Source: CAIQIA01 sp049317465 (GTDB lineage Bacteria > Cyanobacteriota > Cyanobacteriia > PCC-6307 > Cyanobiaceae). From it: a DNA stretch of 29,957 nucleotides. The notes under the pieces were generated by a model that was not told the origin of the DNA, made no database searches, and saw only the letters and a list, made by a program, of their open reading frames with translations. This document shows, in pieces, positions 1 through 6,355 of the stretch (positions are counted from its first letter, which is position 1; the number at the start of each line of letters is the position of its first letter). A program made the position numbers and the translations under genes. The DNA is taken from contig JBMOIF010000026.1 of the NCBI GenBank assembly GCA_049317465.1, positions 1 to 29,957 on the forward strand, read 5' to 3'.

Positions 1-54
1 ACTCGAAATCGTTTGAAGGGCAACCTTCCGTGGGTTCGAATCCCACCCTCTCCG
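1..54 (+). tRNA. tRNA-Ser(CGA), 3' portion only
   Basis: The window opens inside the anticodon arm. The loop reads CTCGAAA, which places anticodon CGA at its centre (reads UCG serine codons). A long class II variable arm follows at about 10-30, then a T-arm with the GTGGG / TTCGAAT / CCCAC pattern and an acceptor strand ending CCTCTCC plus discriminator G at 54. A long variable arm fits serine. The 5' half (acceptor, D-arm) lies outside the window. No CCA is encoded, as is common in cyanobacteria. Confidence 0.9.
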
Positions 55-113
55 TATCACCGAGGTCTTGCACAGACCGTCGAAGTCCAAAGTCCTCCCC
101 TGGTTTTGGTCTC

Positions 114-140
114 AGGGCCTGCGTCCTCCGACGCGGCCCT
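114..140. other. Strong GC hairpin in non-coding spacer
   Basis: AGGGCC, a bulged T, then GCGTC (114-125) pairs with GACGCGGCCCT (130-140) across a CTCC tetraloop, giving 11 base pairs with one bulge. No T-run follows on either strand, so this is not a standard intrinsic terminator. It lies 60 bp after tRNA-Ser in a spacer (55-334) where I find no convincing gene, and it could be a processing or 3'-end structure or part of an unannotated small RNA. Confidence 0.35.
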
Positions 141-334
141 CCCCACCAAGCCGGCGGTCAAGGAGGAGGCCGGCAACCTGGGGGCATCACCTTCCATCCG
201 TCCAAGGTATGCCGTGCATCCAGGCTGATCCCGCAGACCATCGCTGGCACGATGACAACCGCTCAGCAACTGCCGAGCGGCGACAGGGAGTCTTCTGTGA
301 ATGAATCAAACCAGTCGCCGCATTTGGGGACGAC

Positions 335-562
335 TTACGACGCCCGTTGATACAGGTCCTCCAGTCGCTCCCGGCTGAGGTCGACGTAAAGCACTTCATC
401 TCCGGGCTCGGGAGCTTCGGGATGGCGCTTGGACCTGGAGCCACTTCTTTGTCCAGAAGCGAGTGGCGACGAGCCGCGCAGGTTCTGGCTCATCAAGGCG
501 AAAGCGCCTCCGGTGATCAGGGCAAAGCAGATCAGGTAAACAGCAGCCAGAAGGTCGTTCAA
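335..562 (-). CDS. Small single-TM cyanobacterial protein (DUF2973-like)
   Basis: This is a 75-residue protein of unknown function. An N-terminal hydrophobic helix (residues about 3-25, rich in Leu, Ala, Ile and Phe) is followed by a basic Ser/Arg linker (about 28-46). The acidic tail then reads HPEAPEPGDEVLYVDLSRER. The layout of one helix, a short linker and an HPE...GD.vlyV-type tail ending in a helix recalls the cyanobacterial DUF2973 family; that resemblance is from memory and tentative. The only usable start is a TTG at 560-562: an in-frame TAG lies just upstream and no ATG or GTG intervenes. No Shine-Dalgarno is visible, which is not rare in this window. It stands alone between tRNA-Ser and the desaturase. 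Confidence 0.6.
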   Translation of the reverse strand: MNDLLAAVYLICFALITGGAFALMSQNLRGSSPLASGQRSGSRSKRHPEAPEPGDEVLYVDLSRERLEDLYQRAS

Positions 563-928
563 GGAGGGGAGACGCTTTCCATCAGCCTAGTGTGAAGAAA
601 TGTTGAGCGTGGCCACGGTTCGCCCGGTCTGCGCAATCCCCTCTCCACGGCAGGCCGCCCAGTTCCTCCTTTCAGGCAGCTCAGGGCGGATGCGGTGCTT
701 TCGTGGCGGAACAAACAGCAGCAGCAGGAGTGGCGGGATTGAGGGGCACGGATGACGTCAGGAATCGTGCCAACGATGTTGGTCCATCACCAGCACCGCG
801 AAGCGGGGTGAACGGCTGCTTGATGATGATCCACCGCTGACTAGCGTGCTGCAGATCCGAGGTGCTTCGCCGTTTCCCCGTCCATCCATTCCTGCTCCCA
901 TCCGAGCAAGGCCGAGCTGCTGGCCTGT
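563..928. other. Spacer upstream of desaturase; no clear gene except possible desaturase N-terminus
   Basis: Between the small membrane protein and the earliest annotatable desaturase start I see no RNA gene, no terminator with a T-run and no convincing complete ORF. From 845 the desaturase frame is open (after a TAG at 842-844) and reads like coding sequence from about 899 (HPSKAELLACLPPE). A second frame starts with GTG at 846. The gene's true N-terminus therefore probably lies in this spacer. Confidence 0.5.
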
Positions 929-1981
929 TTGCCGCCCGAACTGGTTGAGCTCAACCCCCGCAAGGCCTGGACCAGTCTGGGCTGCTCCCTTGCCCTCTCG
1001 TTACTGGCCTACGGGCTCGGCACCCAGATCCCCATTGCGGCTGGTGCGGCCCCCCTCTGGCTGGTCTACGGGCTGATCACCGGCACCGTGGCCATGGGCT
1101 GCTGGGTCATTGCCCATGAATGCGGCCATCAAGCCTTTCATCCCAACCGTCGTGTCGAGGCGCTGGTGGGGTTTGTGCTGCACAGCCTGCTGCTTGTGCC
1201 TTACTTCAGCTGGCAGCGCAGCCATGCCGTGCACCACGCCCACTGCAACCACCTTGAGGGAGGCGAAACCCATGTGCCGCCCCGGGCGGAGTCAAGGACG
1301 GGCCGGCTGATTCTCGCGATGAACCGGCGACAGGGAAGCGTCCTCTCCGGCAGCCGGGCGCTGGTGATTCATCTGCTGTTCGGCTGGCCGCTCTATCTGC
1401 TCTTCGGTGTGACGGGTGGATCTGACTACGGAGCGCCGACCTCCCACTTCTGGCTGGGGGAACCGTTCCGCAACGGTCGCCGGCCACTGTTCCCCGACTC
1501 CTTCCGCGGATCGATGCTGCGTTCCACTCTCGGCGTGCTGGCGATGCTGGTGCTCCTGGGGCTGGCTGCAATCCAGTGGTCGCCAGCGCGGGTGCTGTGC
1601 ATGTATGGCTTGCCCTACCTGGTGATCAACGCCTGGCTGGTGGGGTACACCTGGCTGCATCACACCGATCTCAACATTCCCCACTTCGAGAGCGGCGACT
1701 GGACCTGGGCCAAGGGCGCCCTACAGACGGTGGATCGTCCCTACGGCCCGGTGCTCAACTTTCTCCACCACGGCATTGGGGCCACCCATGTGTGCCACCA
1801 CATCAACCCTCGCATCCCCCACTACAACGCCTGGCGCGGTACTGCCTTGCTGAGGCAACAGTTCCCGCATTTGGTGCGTTACGACTCCACCCCCATTGAT
1901 CAGGCGCTGTGGAGGGTGGCCACCCGCTGCTCGGTGGTGCATCAGGCGATCCCTGGTGGTGGCTTTTTCTATCAAGGCTGA
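929..1981 (+). CDS. Membrane fatty-acid desaturase, delta-12/omega-3 (FAD2-like) type
   Basis: Acyl-lipid desaturases of this family insert double bonds into membrane lipid acyl chains with a di-iron centre, using electrons from ferredoxin in cyanobacteria. The three histidine boxes are intact: HECGH (residues 63-67 from this start), HAVHH (99-103) and HVCHH (287-291). The hydrophobic stretches between them fit a four-helix membrane enzyme. Box 3 continues as INPRIPHYNAW, typical of delta-12/omega-3 members rather than delta-9 ones. The start is weak: TTG at 929 is the only conventional start in frame after the TAG at 842. Codons upstream of it (HPSKAELLACL) already look like the family N-terminus, so the annotated start is probably internal or a base is missing near 897. 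Regiospecificity cannot be fixed from sequence. A delta-9-type desaturase lies at 9128-9934. Confidence 0.88.
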   Translation: MPPELVELNPRKAWTSLGCSLALSLLAYGLGTQIPIAAGAAPLWLVYGLITGTVAMGCWVIAHECGHQAFHPNRRVEALVGFVLHSLLLVPYFSWQRSHAVHHAHCNHLEGGETHVPPRAESRTGRLILAMNRRQGSVLSGSRALVIHLLFGWPLYLLFGVTGGSDYGAPTSHFWLGEPFRNGRRPLFPDSFRGSMLRSTLGVLAMLVLLGLAAIQWSPARVLCMYGLPYLVINAWLVGYTWLHHTDLNIPHFESGDWTWAKGALQTVDRPYGPVLNFLHHGIGATHVCHHINPRIPHYNAWRGTALLRQQFPHLVRYDSTPIDQALWRVATRCSVVHQAIPGGGFFYQG

Positions 1982-2051
1982 CCTTGCTTTGTCGCGGTCA
2001 GGCTTTCTCCGTCACGTCTGGACGTGTGGTTTCGAAAAGACCCATGACTCA

Positions 2052-2204
2052 TCAGGACTCCGTTGACGAGGCAGCAAAGAGGGTCAGATAATCCTCAGCC
2101 ACGAGGCTGTGCTCGGCCTGACTGTCGACCCGAAACCCTACCCGGGTGGCCATCGATAGGTGCAGCATGTTGAGGAATTCCACGGCATCCGCCTGATTGT
2201 CCAC
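2052..2204 (-). CDS. Candidate small protein, 50 residues, unknown
   Basis: The minus strand has a short frame starting GTG at 2204 and ending TGA at 2052. It begins MDNQADAVEFLNML, continues with HLSMATRVGFRVD and ends in DYLTLFAASSTES. The composition is protein-like: an amphipathic helix, then a short beta-like stretch, then an acidic helix. Third codon positions are mostly G/C, like genuine genes here. Against it, there is no Shine-Dalgarno, an in-frame TGA sits 13 codons upstream, and the flanking DNA to 2666 is empty. It could also be the decayed 3' end of a longer gene. I do not recognise the family. Confidence 0.35.
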   Translation of the reverse strand: MDNQADAVEFLNMLHLSMATRVGFRVDSQAEHSLVAEDYLTLFAASSTES

Positions 2205-2666
2205 ACAACAGGAACTGCCGGTCGGGTGTCTGTGGCTTCACGCATGGCCTGTCTTGGGCCTGGCAGGAAAGAAAAGGAGATCACGTCTGGGAGAAGAGAT
2301 GCTCGGGGCTTGACCTTCTCGGCTGTGATCCCTGCTCGGGTTATGCAGCCCGAGGGTTCAATGGGTGGGAAACAGAACTGACGTATCGCTCTCTGCACCT
2401 ACGGGACGATGCTCGCGCAGCGTCGTCGAGTTCACTTGTTGTGTGTCGCATCGTTGGCGCACCTCCGCTGGACTCCTGGGCCTCCTCTCAACTTCAAGGT
2501 ACGCCTTCTGGCTGACGATGGTGGCTCCAGGAGGTGCCTGTTTCCGCCTCAAATCGGACGGTTTTGCGAACCGCCTGGCCGATGGGAGGGAACGGGCGGG
2601 CCCACCGTGGTGGCGCGGGCATCAACGATCTCCATTCACGATGGGAGCAATCCAGAGGGTCTGACC
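2205..2666. other. 462-bp region without a convincing gene
   Basis: Open frames exist on both strands, but their translations are Arg/Ser/Cys-rich with no domain-like pattern and look like GC-driven noise. A short perfect stem CTCGGG/CCCGAG (2335-2340 with 2349-2354) has no T-run. The promoter of the downstream thiamine-binding gene probably lies here, but I cannot place a convincing -35/-10 pair. Confidence 0.5.
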
Positions 2667-2963
2667 ATGAAGGTGATCGTGGATCTGTGCGTGGTGCCGA
2701 TCGGGGTGGGCGTGCACCTGGCGCCCTACATCGCCGCCTGCGAGAAGGTGCTCCGTGAGGCCGGTCTCAAGATCCAGCTCCACCCCAACGGCACTGCCAT
2801 CGAAGGGGAATGGCAGCCCGTGTTCCAGGCGATCGAGGCTTGCCACCGGGCGGTGCATGCCATGGGCTGCCCCCGCATCTACACCACCGTGAAGGTCAAC
2901 ACCCGCACCGACAAGGACCAGAGCCTGGAGGACAAGGTGGCCAGCGTGCAGGCGCTGCTGTGA
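2667..2963 (+). CDS. MTH1187-family thiamine-binding protein (DUF77)
   Basis: This is a 98-residue ferredoxin-like-fold protein of the MTH1187/YkoF-like thiamine-binding family (DUF77). Members bind thiamine or its precursors and are thought to take part in thiamine salvage or transport. Family landmarks visible here are the N-terminal MKVIVDLCVVPIGVGVHL, the HPNGTAIEGEW block around residues 36-46 and the RIYTTVKVNTRTDK segment near the C-terminus. The length is normal. The ATG at 2667 is preceded by AGAGGG with 7 nt spacing and matches the family start, so the open frame extending upstream to 2409 is not part of the gene. Its stop shares a base with the next gene's ATG (TGATG at 2961-2965), so the two are translationally coupled. 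Confidence 0.9.
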   Translation: MKVIVDLCVVPIGVGVHLAPYIAACEKVLREAGLKIQLHPNGTAIEGEWQPVFQAIEACHRAVHAMGCPRIYTTVKVNTRTDKDQSLEDKVASVQALL

Positions 2964-3520
2964 TGCCAGGCCAGCCGCACCAGGCCGGCGAGGTTCTGGC
3001 GTTCTGGTTTGTCGAAACCCGGCCGCGCCAGTGGTTCGCCAAGGACGCCGCCTTCGACGGGCTGGTGCGGGATCGCTTCCTCGGGCTCACCCGGCAGGCG
3101 CTCGCCGGTGAGCTCGATGCTTGGAGCCCTGCGGTGCCCGGGGGGCTCGCCCTCGTGCTTTTGCTCGATCAGTTCCCCCGCCAGATCTGGCGTGACACCG
3201 CGATGGCCTTCGCCGGCGATCCGCAGGCCCTGGCGCTGAGCCTGCAGGCAGTGGAGCGGCACTGGCTGGAGGCCGAACCCGAGCAGGCCCGGCGGCAGTT
3301 CTGGCTGATGCCCCTGATGCACAGCGAAGACCTGGCGGTGCAGGAGGCGGCCCTGCCGCTGTTCCAGCGCCACTGCGATCCCCGCACCGCCGACTTCGCC
3401 CGTCGGCACCGGGATGTGATCGCCCGCTTCGGCCGCTTCCCCCACCGCAATGCCGCCCTGGGGCGCCCGTCGAGCGCAGAGGAACTGGCGTTTCTGCAGA
3501 CGCCGGGCTCTGGCTTCTGA
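2963..3520 (+). CDS. DUF924 family protein
   Basis: This 185-residue alpha-helical protein matches DUF924, a widespread bacterial and eukaryotic family without a settled biochemical role. Characteristic features are an N-terminal VLAFWF motif, WFAKDAAFD, the central LLLDQFPRQIWRDTAMAFAGD block (about residues 72-92) and the FWLMPLMHSEDL segment. The end, RFGRFPHRNAALGRPSSAEE, is the family's conserved tail, so the gene is complete. Its ATG overlaps the stop of the thiamine-binding gene by one base, indicating a two-gene transcription unit. Only 25 bp separate its stop from the convergent ArsR stop, and no terminator is obvious between them. Confidence 0.92.
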   Translation: MPGQPHQAGEVLAFWFVETRPRQWFAKDAAFDGLVRDRFLGLTRQALAGELDAWSPAVPGGLALVLLLDQFPRQIWRDTAMAFAGDPQALALSLQAVERHWLEAEPEQARRQFWLMPLMHSEDLAVQEAALPLFQRHCDPRTADFARRHRDVIARFGRFPHRNAALGRPSSAEELAFLQTPGSGF

Positions 3521-3545
3521 AGCGGCTCGGCAGACCGCCGGCGAG

Positions 3546-3866
3546 TCAGGGGAGGCCGAGGTTCTGCAGCTGTGCCTCAAGGCGCTGGCGGAGGCGGTTC
3601 TGCACCAGAGCGCAGAGATCGTCCACCAGCCCGTTGTCGGTACTCCAGTTCGTGCGCACACCATTCCGTTCACAGCGCACCAGGCCGGCGCGTTGCAGCT
3701 GACCCAGCTGTCGGCTGATGTGCGACTGGGAGAACCCGGTGACATCGATCAGGCCAGCCACATCCATCGGCCCATGTTTGAGCTGGCAGAGGAGCTGAAG
3801 GCGCGTCGGCTCGCTGAGCAACCGGAAGAACTGGCTGTATTCCTCCAGCAGCTCAGGGCTGGGCAT
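3546..3866 (-). CDS. ArsR/SmtB-family winged-helix transcriptional repressor
   Basis: This 106-residue protein is a compact dimeric DNA-binding repressor. The core is FRLLSEPTRLQLLCQL (residues 14-29), and the recognition helix region is TGFSQSHISRQLGQLQRAGLV (43-63). The N-terminal ELLEEYSQFF and C-terminal helix would form the dimer interface. The ATG at 3866 has a near-ideal Shine-Dalgarno (GGAGGT at 3876-3881, 9 nt away), so a longer upstream frame is rejected. It lacks the ELCVCDL metal box of SmtB/ArsR. Three cysteines (C27, C65, C85) could serve as a thiol switch, as in the BigR/SqrR persulfide sensors. It diverges from a persulfide dioxygenase remnant, a pairing known from BigR-type operons, so sulfide/persulfide sensing is the best inference, though not proven. 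Confidence 0.9.
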   Translation of the reverse strand: MPSPELLEEYSQFFRLLSEPTRLQLLCQLKHGPMDVAGLIDVTGFSQSHISRQLGQLQRAGLVRCERNGVRTNWSTDNGLVDDLCALVQNRLRQRLEAQLQNLGLP

Positions 3867-3944
3867 TGATCCGGGACCTCCCATGACCAGCGCTCCATGT
3901 CGATGGACGAATGATGGGCCTGCTGACGCAGCGTGGATCGCTGT

Positions 3945-3973
3945 TTGCGCTGAAGCAATGATGCGCATGCATT
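3945..3973 (+). promoter_or_regulatory. Candidate promoter with overlapping ArsR operator
   Basis: TTGCGC (3945-3950) and TGCATT (3968-3973) are separated by 17 bp, a plausible -35/-10 pair for the truncated persulfide dioxygenase. An imperfect inverted repeat, AATG-ATGCGCATG-CATT (3957-3973), overlaps the -10 and contains the self-complementary core ATGCGCAT. A palindrome over the -10 between a divergent ArsR gene and its expected target is where an ArsR operator would sit. This is sequence inspection only. Confidence 0.4.
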
Positions 3974-3996
3974 CAGAAAAGCTTCCGAGGTGTGCC

Positions 3997-4362
3997 ATGG
4001 CCCAGGCCCCCGCGTCCCCCCTTCTGCAGGCGGCCGCCGGTGGTGTGCCGCTGCTGCTGCGCCAGTTGTTTGACGACTCCACCGGCACCTTCACCTACCT
4101 GCTTGCCGATGTCCCCAGCGGCGAAGGGGTGCTGATTGATCCGGTGTTCGAGCAGCACGCCCGTGACCTCTCGCTGATCCGCGAGCTGGGCATCCACCTG
4201 GTGGCCTGCCTCGACACCCACGTTCATGCCGACCATGTCACCGGCAGCTGGCTGATGCATCAGGCCACCGGCTCCGCCATCGGCAGTCAGTCGCGCCTGG
4301 GTCGTGATGGCTTCAATGCAGGGAGAACAACCTGTCGTACTGGTGGTACTCCGGCTTGTTGA
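3997..4362 (+). pseudogene. Truncated persulfide dioxygenase (metallo-beta-lactamase fold, ETHE1/Blh-like)
   Basis: The frame starts well: ATG at 3997 with GAGG 6 nt upstream. It then follows the family, with QLFDDSTGTFTYLLAD (residues 23-38), VLIDPV (45-50) and the first metal-binding motif THVHADHVTG (74-83). Family resemblance stops near residue 106 (about 4315), and the frame ends 15 codons later at an unrelated TGA. Full-length members are at least about 230 residues and need the later TPGHT, FTGD and final His segments, all absent here. The break coincides with the 3' end of the minus-strand DUF305 gene (stop at 4313), so a deletion or rearrangement probably fused the two. If translated, it would lack most of the iron site and be inactive. 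The intact divergent ArsR gene suggests a once-functional sulfide-detoxification pair. Confidence 0.85.
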
Positions 4363-5005
4363 GGCCATCGTGCTGAAGCATCTTCCGGAGCTGAATGATT
4401 TCTCGACGCTGCGCCACGATGATGTCGCGGGCCAGGCGCCGGATCGTGGGATTGGTCGATTTGCCGAGGGCGTCGTGGGCCATGACCAGTGCGCCACCAT
4501 GGTGCTGAAGCATCCCCTCCAGGAACCAGGTCACCCGGTTGTCGCGCGTCGGGGTGGCGCCCATCATCTGCATCGCCTGGATCTGGGCGGGGCCCATGGC
4601 GATCAGGTCTGCCATGGCATCGGGATTCCCTCCCGCTCTCAGCGCCACGGGATGGACAGGGGCTTCCGGATACCAGGCCTTGCGCCACAGGCCCATGGCC
4701 CTGATCTCCTGGGCCTGATCGCGCCAGATCCCCTTGGCGAGTGCCCCCACGCCAGGCACGCCGATGTCGAAGACGAATTCACTCATCCGCAGGGCACCGG
4801 TGTGGTGCTGCACCATCGCGTCGAGCCAACGCAGGTCATAGGTGCGGCCGGCGGGTCCCACGTCGTGGTTGTGGACGCTGTGATCCACCGCTGCAGGCGC
4901 CGGGGCCATCATCCGGTGGTGTTGATGGGGATTCCCCTGGGCCTGGGCGCCGCCCTGCGGCATGAGGAGCAGAGCCAGGGCCAGGGCCACCCGTGTGCAG
5001 TGCAT
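4313..5005 (-). CDS. Secreted two-copy DUF305 protein (CopM-like, probable metal binding)
   Basis: This 230-residue protein has an N-terminal signal peptide (ALALALLLMPQGGAQAQG, cleavage near AQA-QG at residue 23). A His/Met-rich segment follows (PHQHHRMM and VDHSVHNHD, residues 26-48). Two DUF305 ferritin-like four-helix repeats come next, each with the hallmark HH pair: AMVQHHTGAL (HH 67-68) and GMLQHHGGAL (HH 168-169). Synechocystis CopM, a DUF305 protein, binds copper in the periplasm and protects against excess; by analogy this may buffer copper or another metal, which is an inference. ATG at 5005 is chosen because it directly precedes the signal peptide; the frame stays open much farther upstream but that is antisense to DUF4236. 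Its stop lies within the persulfide dioxygenase remnant. A related two-copy protein lies at 7091-7693. Confidence 0.85.
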   Translation of the reverse strand: MHCTRVALALALLLMPQGGAQAQGNPHQHHRMMAPAPAAVDHSVHNHDVGPAGRTYDLRWLDAMVQHHTGALRMSEFVFDIGVPGVGALAKGIWRDQAQEIRAMGLWRKAWYPEAPVHPVALRAGGNPDAMADLIAMGPAQIQAMQMMGATPTRDNRVTWFLEGMLQHHGGALVMAHDALGKSTNPTIRRLARDIIVAQRREIIQLRKMLQHDGLNKPEYHQYDRLFSLH

Positions 5006-5092
5006 CGCGTCGTCGTCTGGTCGAACCGCCGCTCCAGAATCACGCATGTCGGCCAGCCGGGTCGATGCTTCTGAAGGGCGAACCGCTGCACC

Positions 5093-5611
5093 ATGGGTTT
5101 CCGTTTCCGTCGCTCCACCCGCCTCGGGCCCCTGCGTCTCAACTTTTCCCAGGCCGGCCTCAGCTCGATCTCGGTCGGCGGCCGTGGCGCCTCGTTCAAC
5201 ATTCCGGTGAACCGCAGCGGTGGCCCCCGCACCACCGTCGACCTGCCGGGCACCGGCCTGAGCTGGAGCGTCGAGCACACCCCCTCCCAGGGATTGCCCA
5301 ACAGCCGCCGGCTGCGGTCCGGCCAGCTTGAGGCGTTCAAGCAGTCGCTGCTCGCGGTGCTGCACCAGCAGGTGTTCGCACCGGGTTCCGCCGCCCGGCA
5401 GCTGTGGGACCAGGGGCTGGTGAGCCGGTTGCTCGCCGATGGTTCCCTCGGGGCCCGCACCGCCGGGCTGCTGGCGTTGATCGAAACGCCCGAGGCGATG
5501 GAGAGCTACCTGCTGCGGGCCCAGGGTCAGGACGATGCCAAGCGTCGGGCCCAGCGCTGCATCACGGCCGTTCAGGAGGCGGCACGTCTCGTTGCCGGGC
5601 CAGCACCGTGA
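5093..5611 (+). CDS. DUF4236 domain protein
   Basis: The N-terminal half is a clear DUF4236 domain: MGFRFRRSTRLGPLRLNFS, then ISVGGRGASFNI and TTVDLPGTGLSWS (residues about 1-62). This short all-beta domain of unknown function is often found at the N-terminus of otherwise variable bacterial proteins. The C-terminal 110 residues are helical, rich in Leu/Ala/Arg and not recognised. There is no signal peptide or membrane helix, so it is probably cytoplasmic. The start matches the domain's usual MGFRFRK opening exactly. It is divergent from the DUF305 gene with an 87-bp gap, and its last 50 bp overlap the 3' end of rsmE on the other strand. Confidence 0.88.
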   Translation: MGFRFRRSTRLGPLRLNFSQAGLSSISVGGRGASFNIPVNRSGGPRTTVDLPGTGLSWSVEHTPSQGLPNSRRLRSGQLEAFKQSLLAVLHQQVFAPGSAARQLWDQGLVSRLLADGSLGARTAGLLALIETPEAMESYLLRAQGQDDAKRRAQRCITAVQEAARLVAGPAP

Positions 5612-6293
5612 CCAGGGCCGTGTCCACACTCAGGATCCGTTCCCCCAGGGTCACCCGCTGAGCCCGAACCGATTCAGCCAGCTGCACCTCAAAGGGCACG
5701 AAGCCCCCTTCCGGTCCGATCATCACCACCGCCGGCCCCGCTGCTGCAGCGGCCAGGCTGACGGGGGCGTCCATGTCGGCGATCCAGCAGGGCCTGCCGG
5801 CGCAAAGGTTCGGCAATTCATCCTCCACAAACGGCCGGAAACGACGGTGCAGATGCACCTGGGGGGTGATGGTGTCCCGCGAACGCTCCAGGCCCGCCAG
5901 CAATGCCTCCGTGAGCCTCTCCGGTTGCAGCAGCGGAGTCTGCCAGTAGCTCTTCTCCACCCTGGCACTGTGAATCAGATGCAGATGATTCACACCGAAT
6001 TCGGCACACTGCCGCAGCATCCGCCGCAGCATCTTGGGGCGCGGCAACGCCAGCACGATGTCGAAGCAATGCCGGGCAGGCGGCGCTGCATTGAGCTCCA
6101 CCCGCAGCTGCACGCCGGCCGGATCCATGGCTTCAATCACCCCCCGGCCGCAGGCGCCACCCAGCAGCCCCACCCGCAGGCTGTCGCCCACCTGCGCCCT
6201 GATCACGTCGCGGATGTGGGCAGCCCGCCGGTCGTGCACCACGGCCACCTGCTCACCCCTCCAGTCGCTGGCATGGAGCAGAACAATGTTCAT
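5562..6293 (-). CDS. rsmE: 16S rRNA (uracil-1498-N3)-methyltransferase RsmE
   Basis: RsmE methylates N3 of U1498 of 16S rRNA, in the decoding region of the 30S subunit, using S-adenosylmethionine. The protein has an N-terminal PUA-like domain (residues about 1-72, including HIRDVIRAQVGDSLRVG) and a C-terminal SPOUT knot methyltransferase domain. Visible motifs are LALPRPKMLRRMLRQCAEFGV, EKSYWQ, IGPEGGF and the knot segment TLGERILSVDTALVTVLA. At 243 residues it has the family's length. I chose ATG 6293 (MNIVLLHASDW) because upstream residues to 6320 (MTRPSPGEP) are not family-like. The C-terminus overlaps the convergent DUF4236 gene by 50 bp. It diverges from the glutaredoxin-MauE gene with about 60 bp between. 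Confidence 0.95.
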   Translation of the reverse strand: MNIVLLHASDWRGEQVAVVHDRRAAHIRDVIRAQVGDSLRVGLLGGACGRGVIEAMDPAGVQLRVELNAAPPARHCFDIVLALPRPKMLRRMLRQCAEFGVNHLHLIHSARVEKSYWQTPLLQPERLTEALLAGLERSRDTITPQVHLHRRFRPFVEDELPNLCAGRPCWIADMDAPVSLAAAAAGPAVVMIGPEGGFVPFEVQLAESVRAQRVTLGERILSVDTALVTVLARQRDVPPPERP

Positions 6294-6355
6294 CGGTTCG
6301 CCTGGCGAGGGCCTCGTCATCCACCATGGATGGGTGCCATCCAGGTCACGTCTCC

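Noticed and set aside
750..836. Short protein-like frames on both strands between the small membrane protein and the desaturase
   Set aside because: Under 30 codons, no ribosome-binding site and no recognisable motif.
2335..2354. CTCGGG/CCCGAG hairpin as a terminator
   Set aside because: Only 6 bp with no T-run on either strand and no gene ending nearby.
2409..2666. Upstream extension of the thiamine-binding protein frame
   Set aside because: The family starts at MKVIVDLCVVP; ATG 2667 has a good Shine-Dalgarno and the upstream translation is not protein-like.
3867..4094. Longer N-terminus for the ArsR protein (to 4094)
   Set aside because: The extension overlaps the divergent promoter and start of the dioxygenase remnant, and the GGAGGT site fixes ATG 3866.
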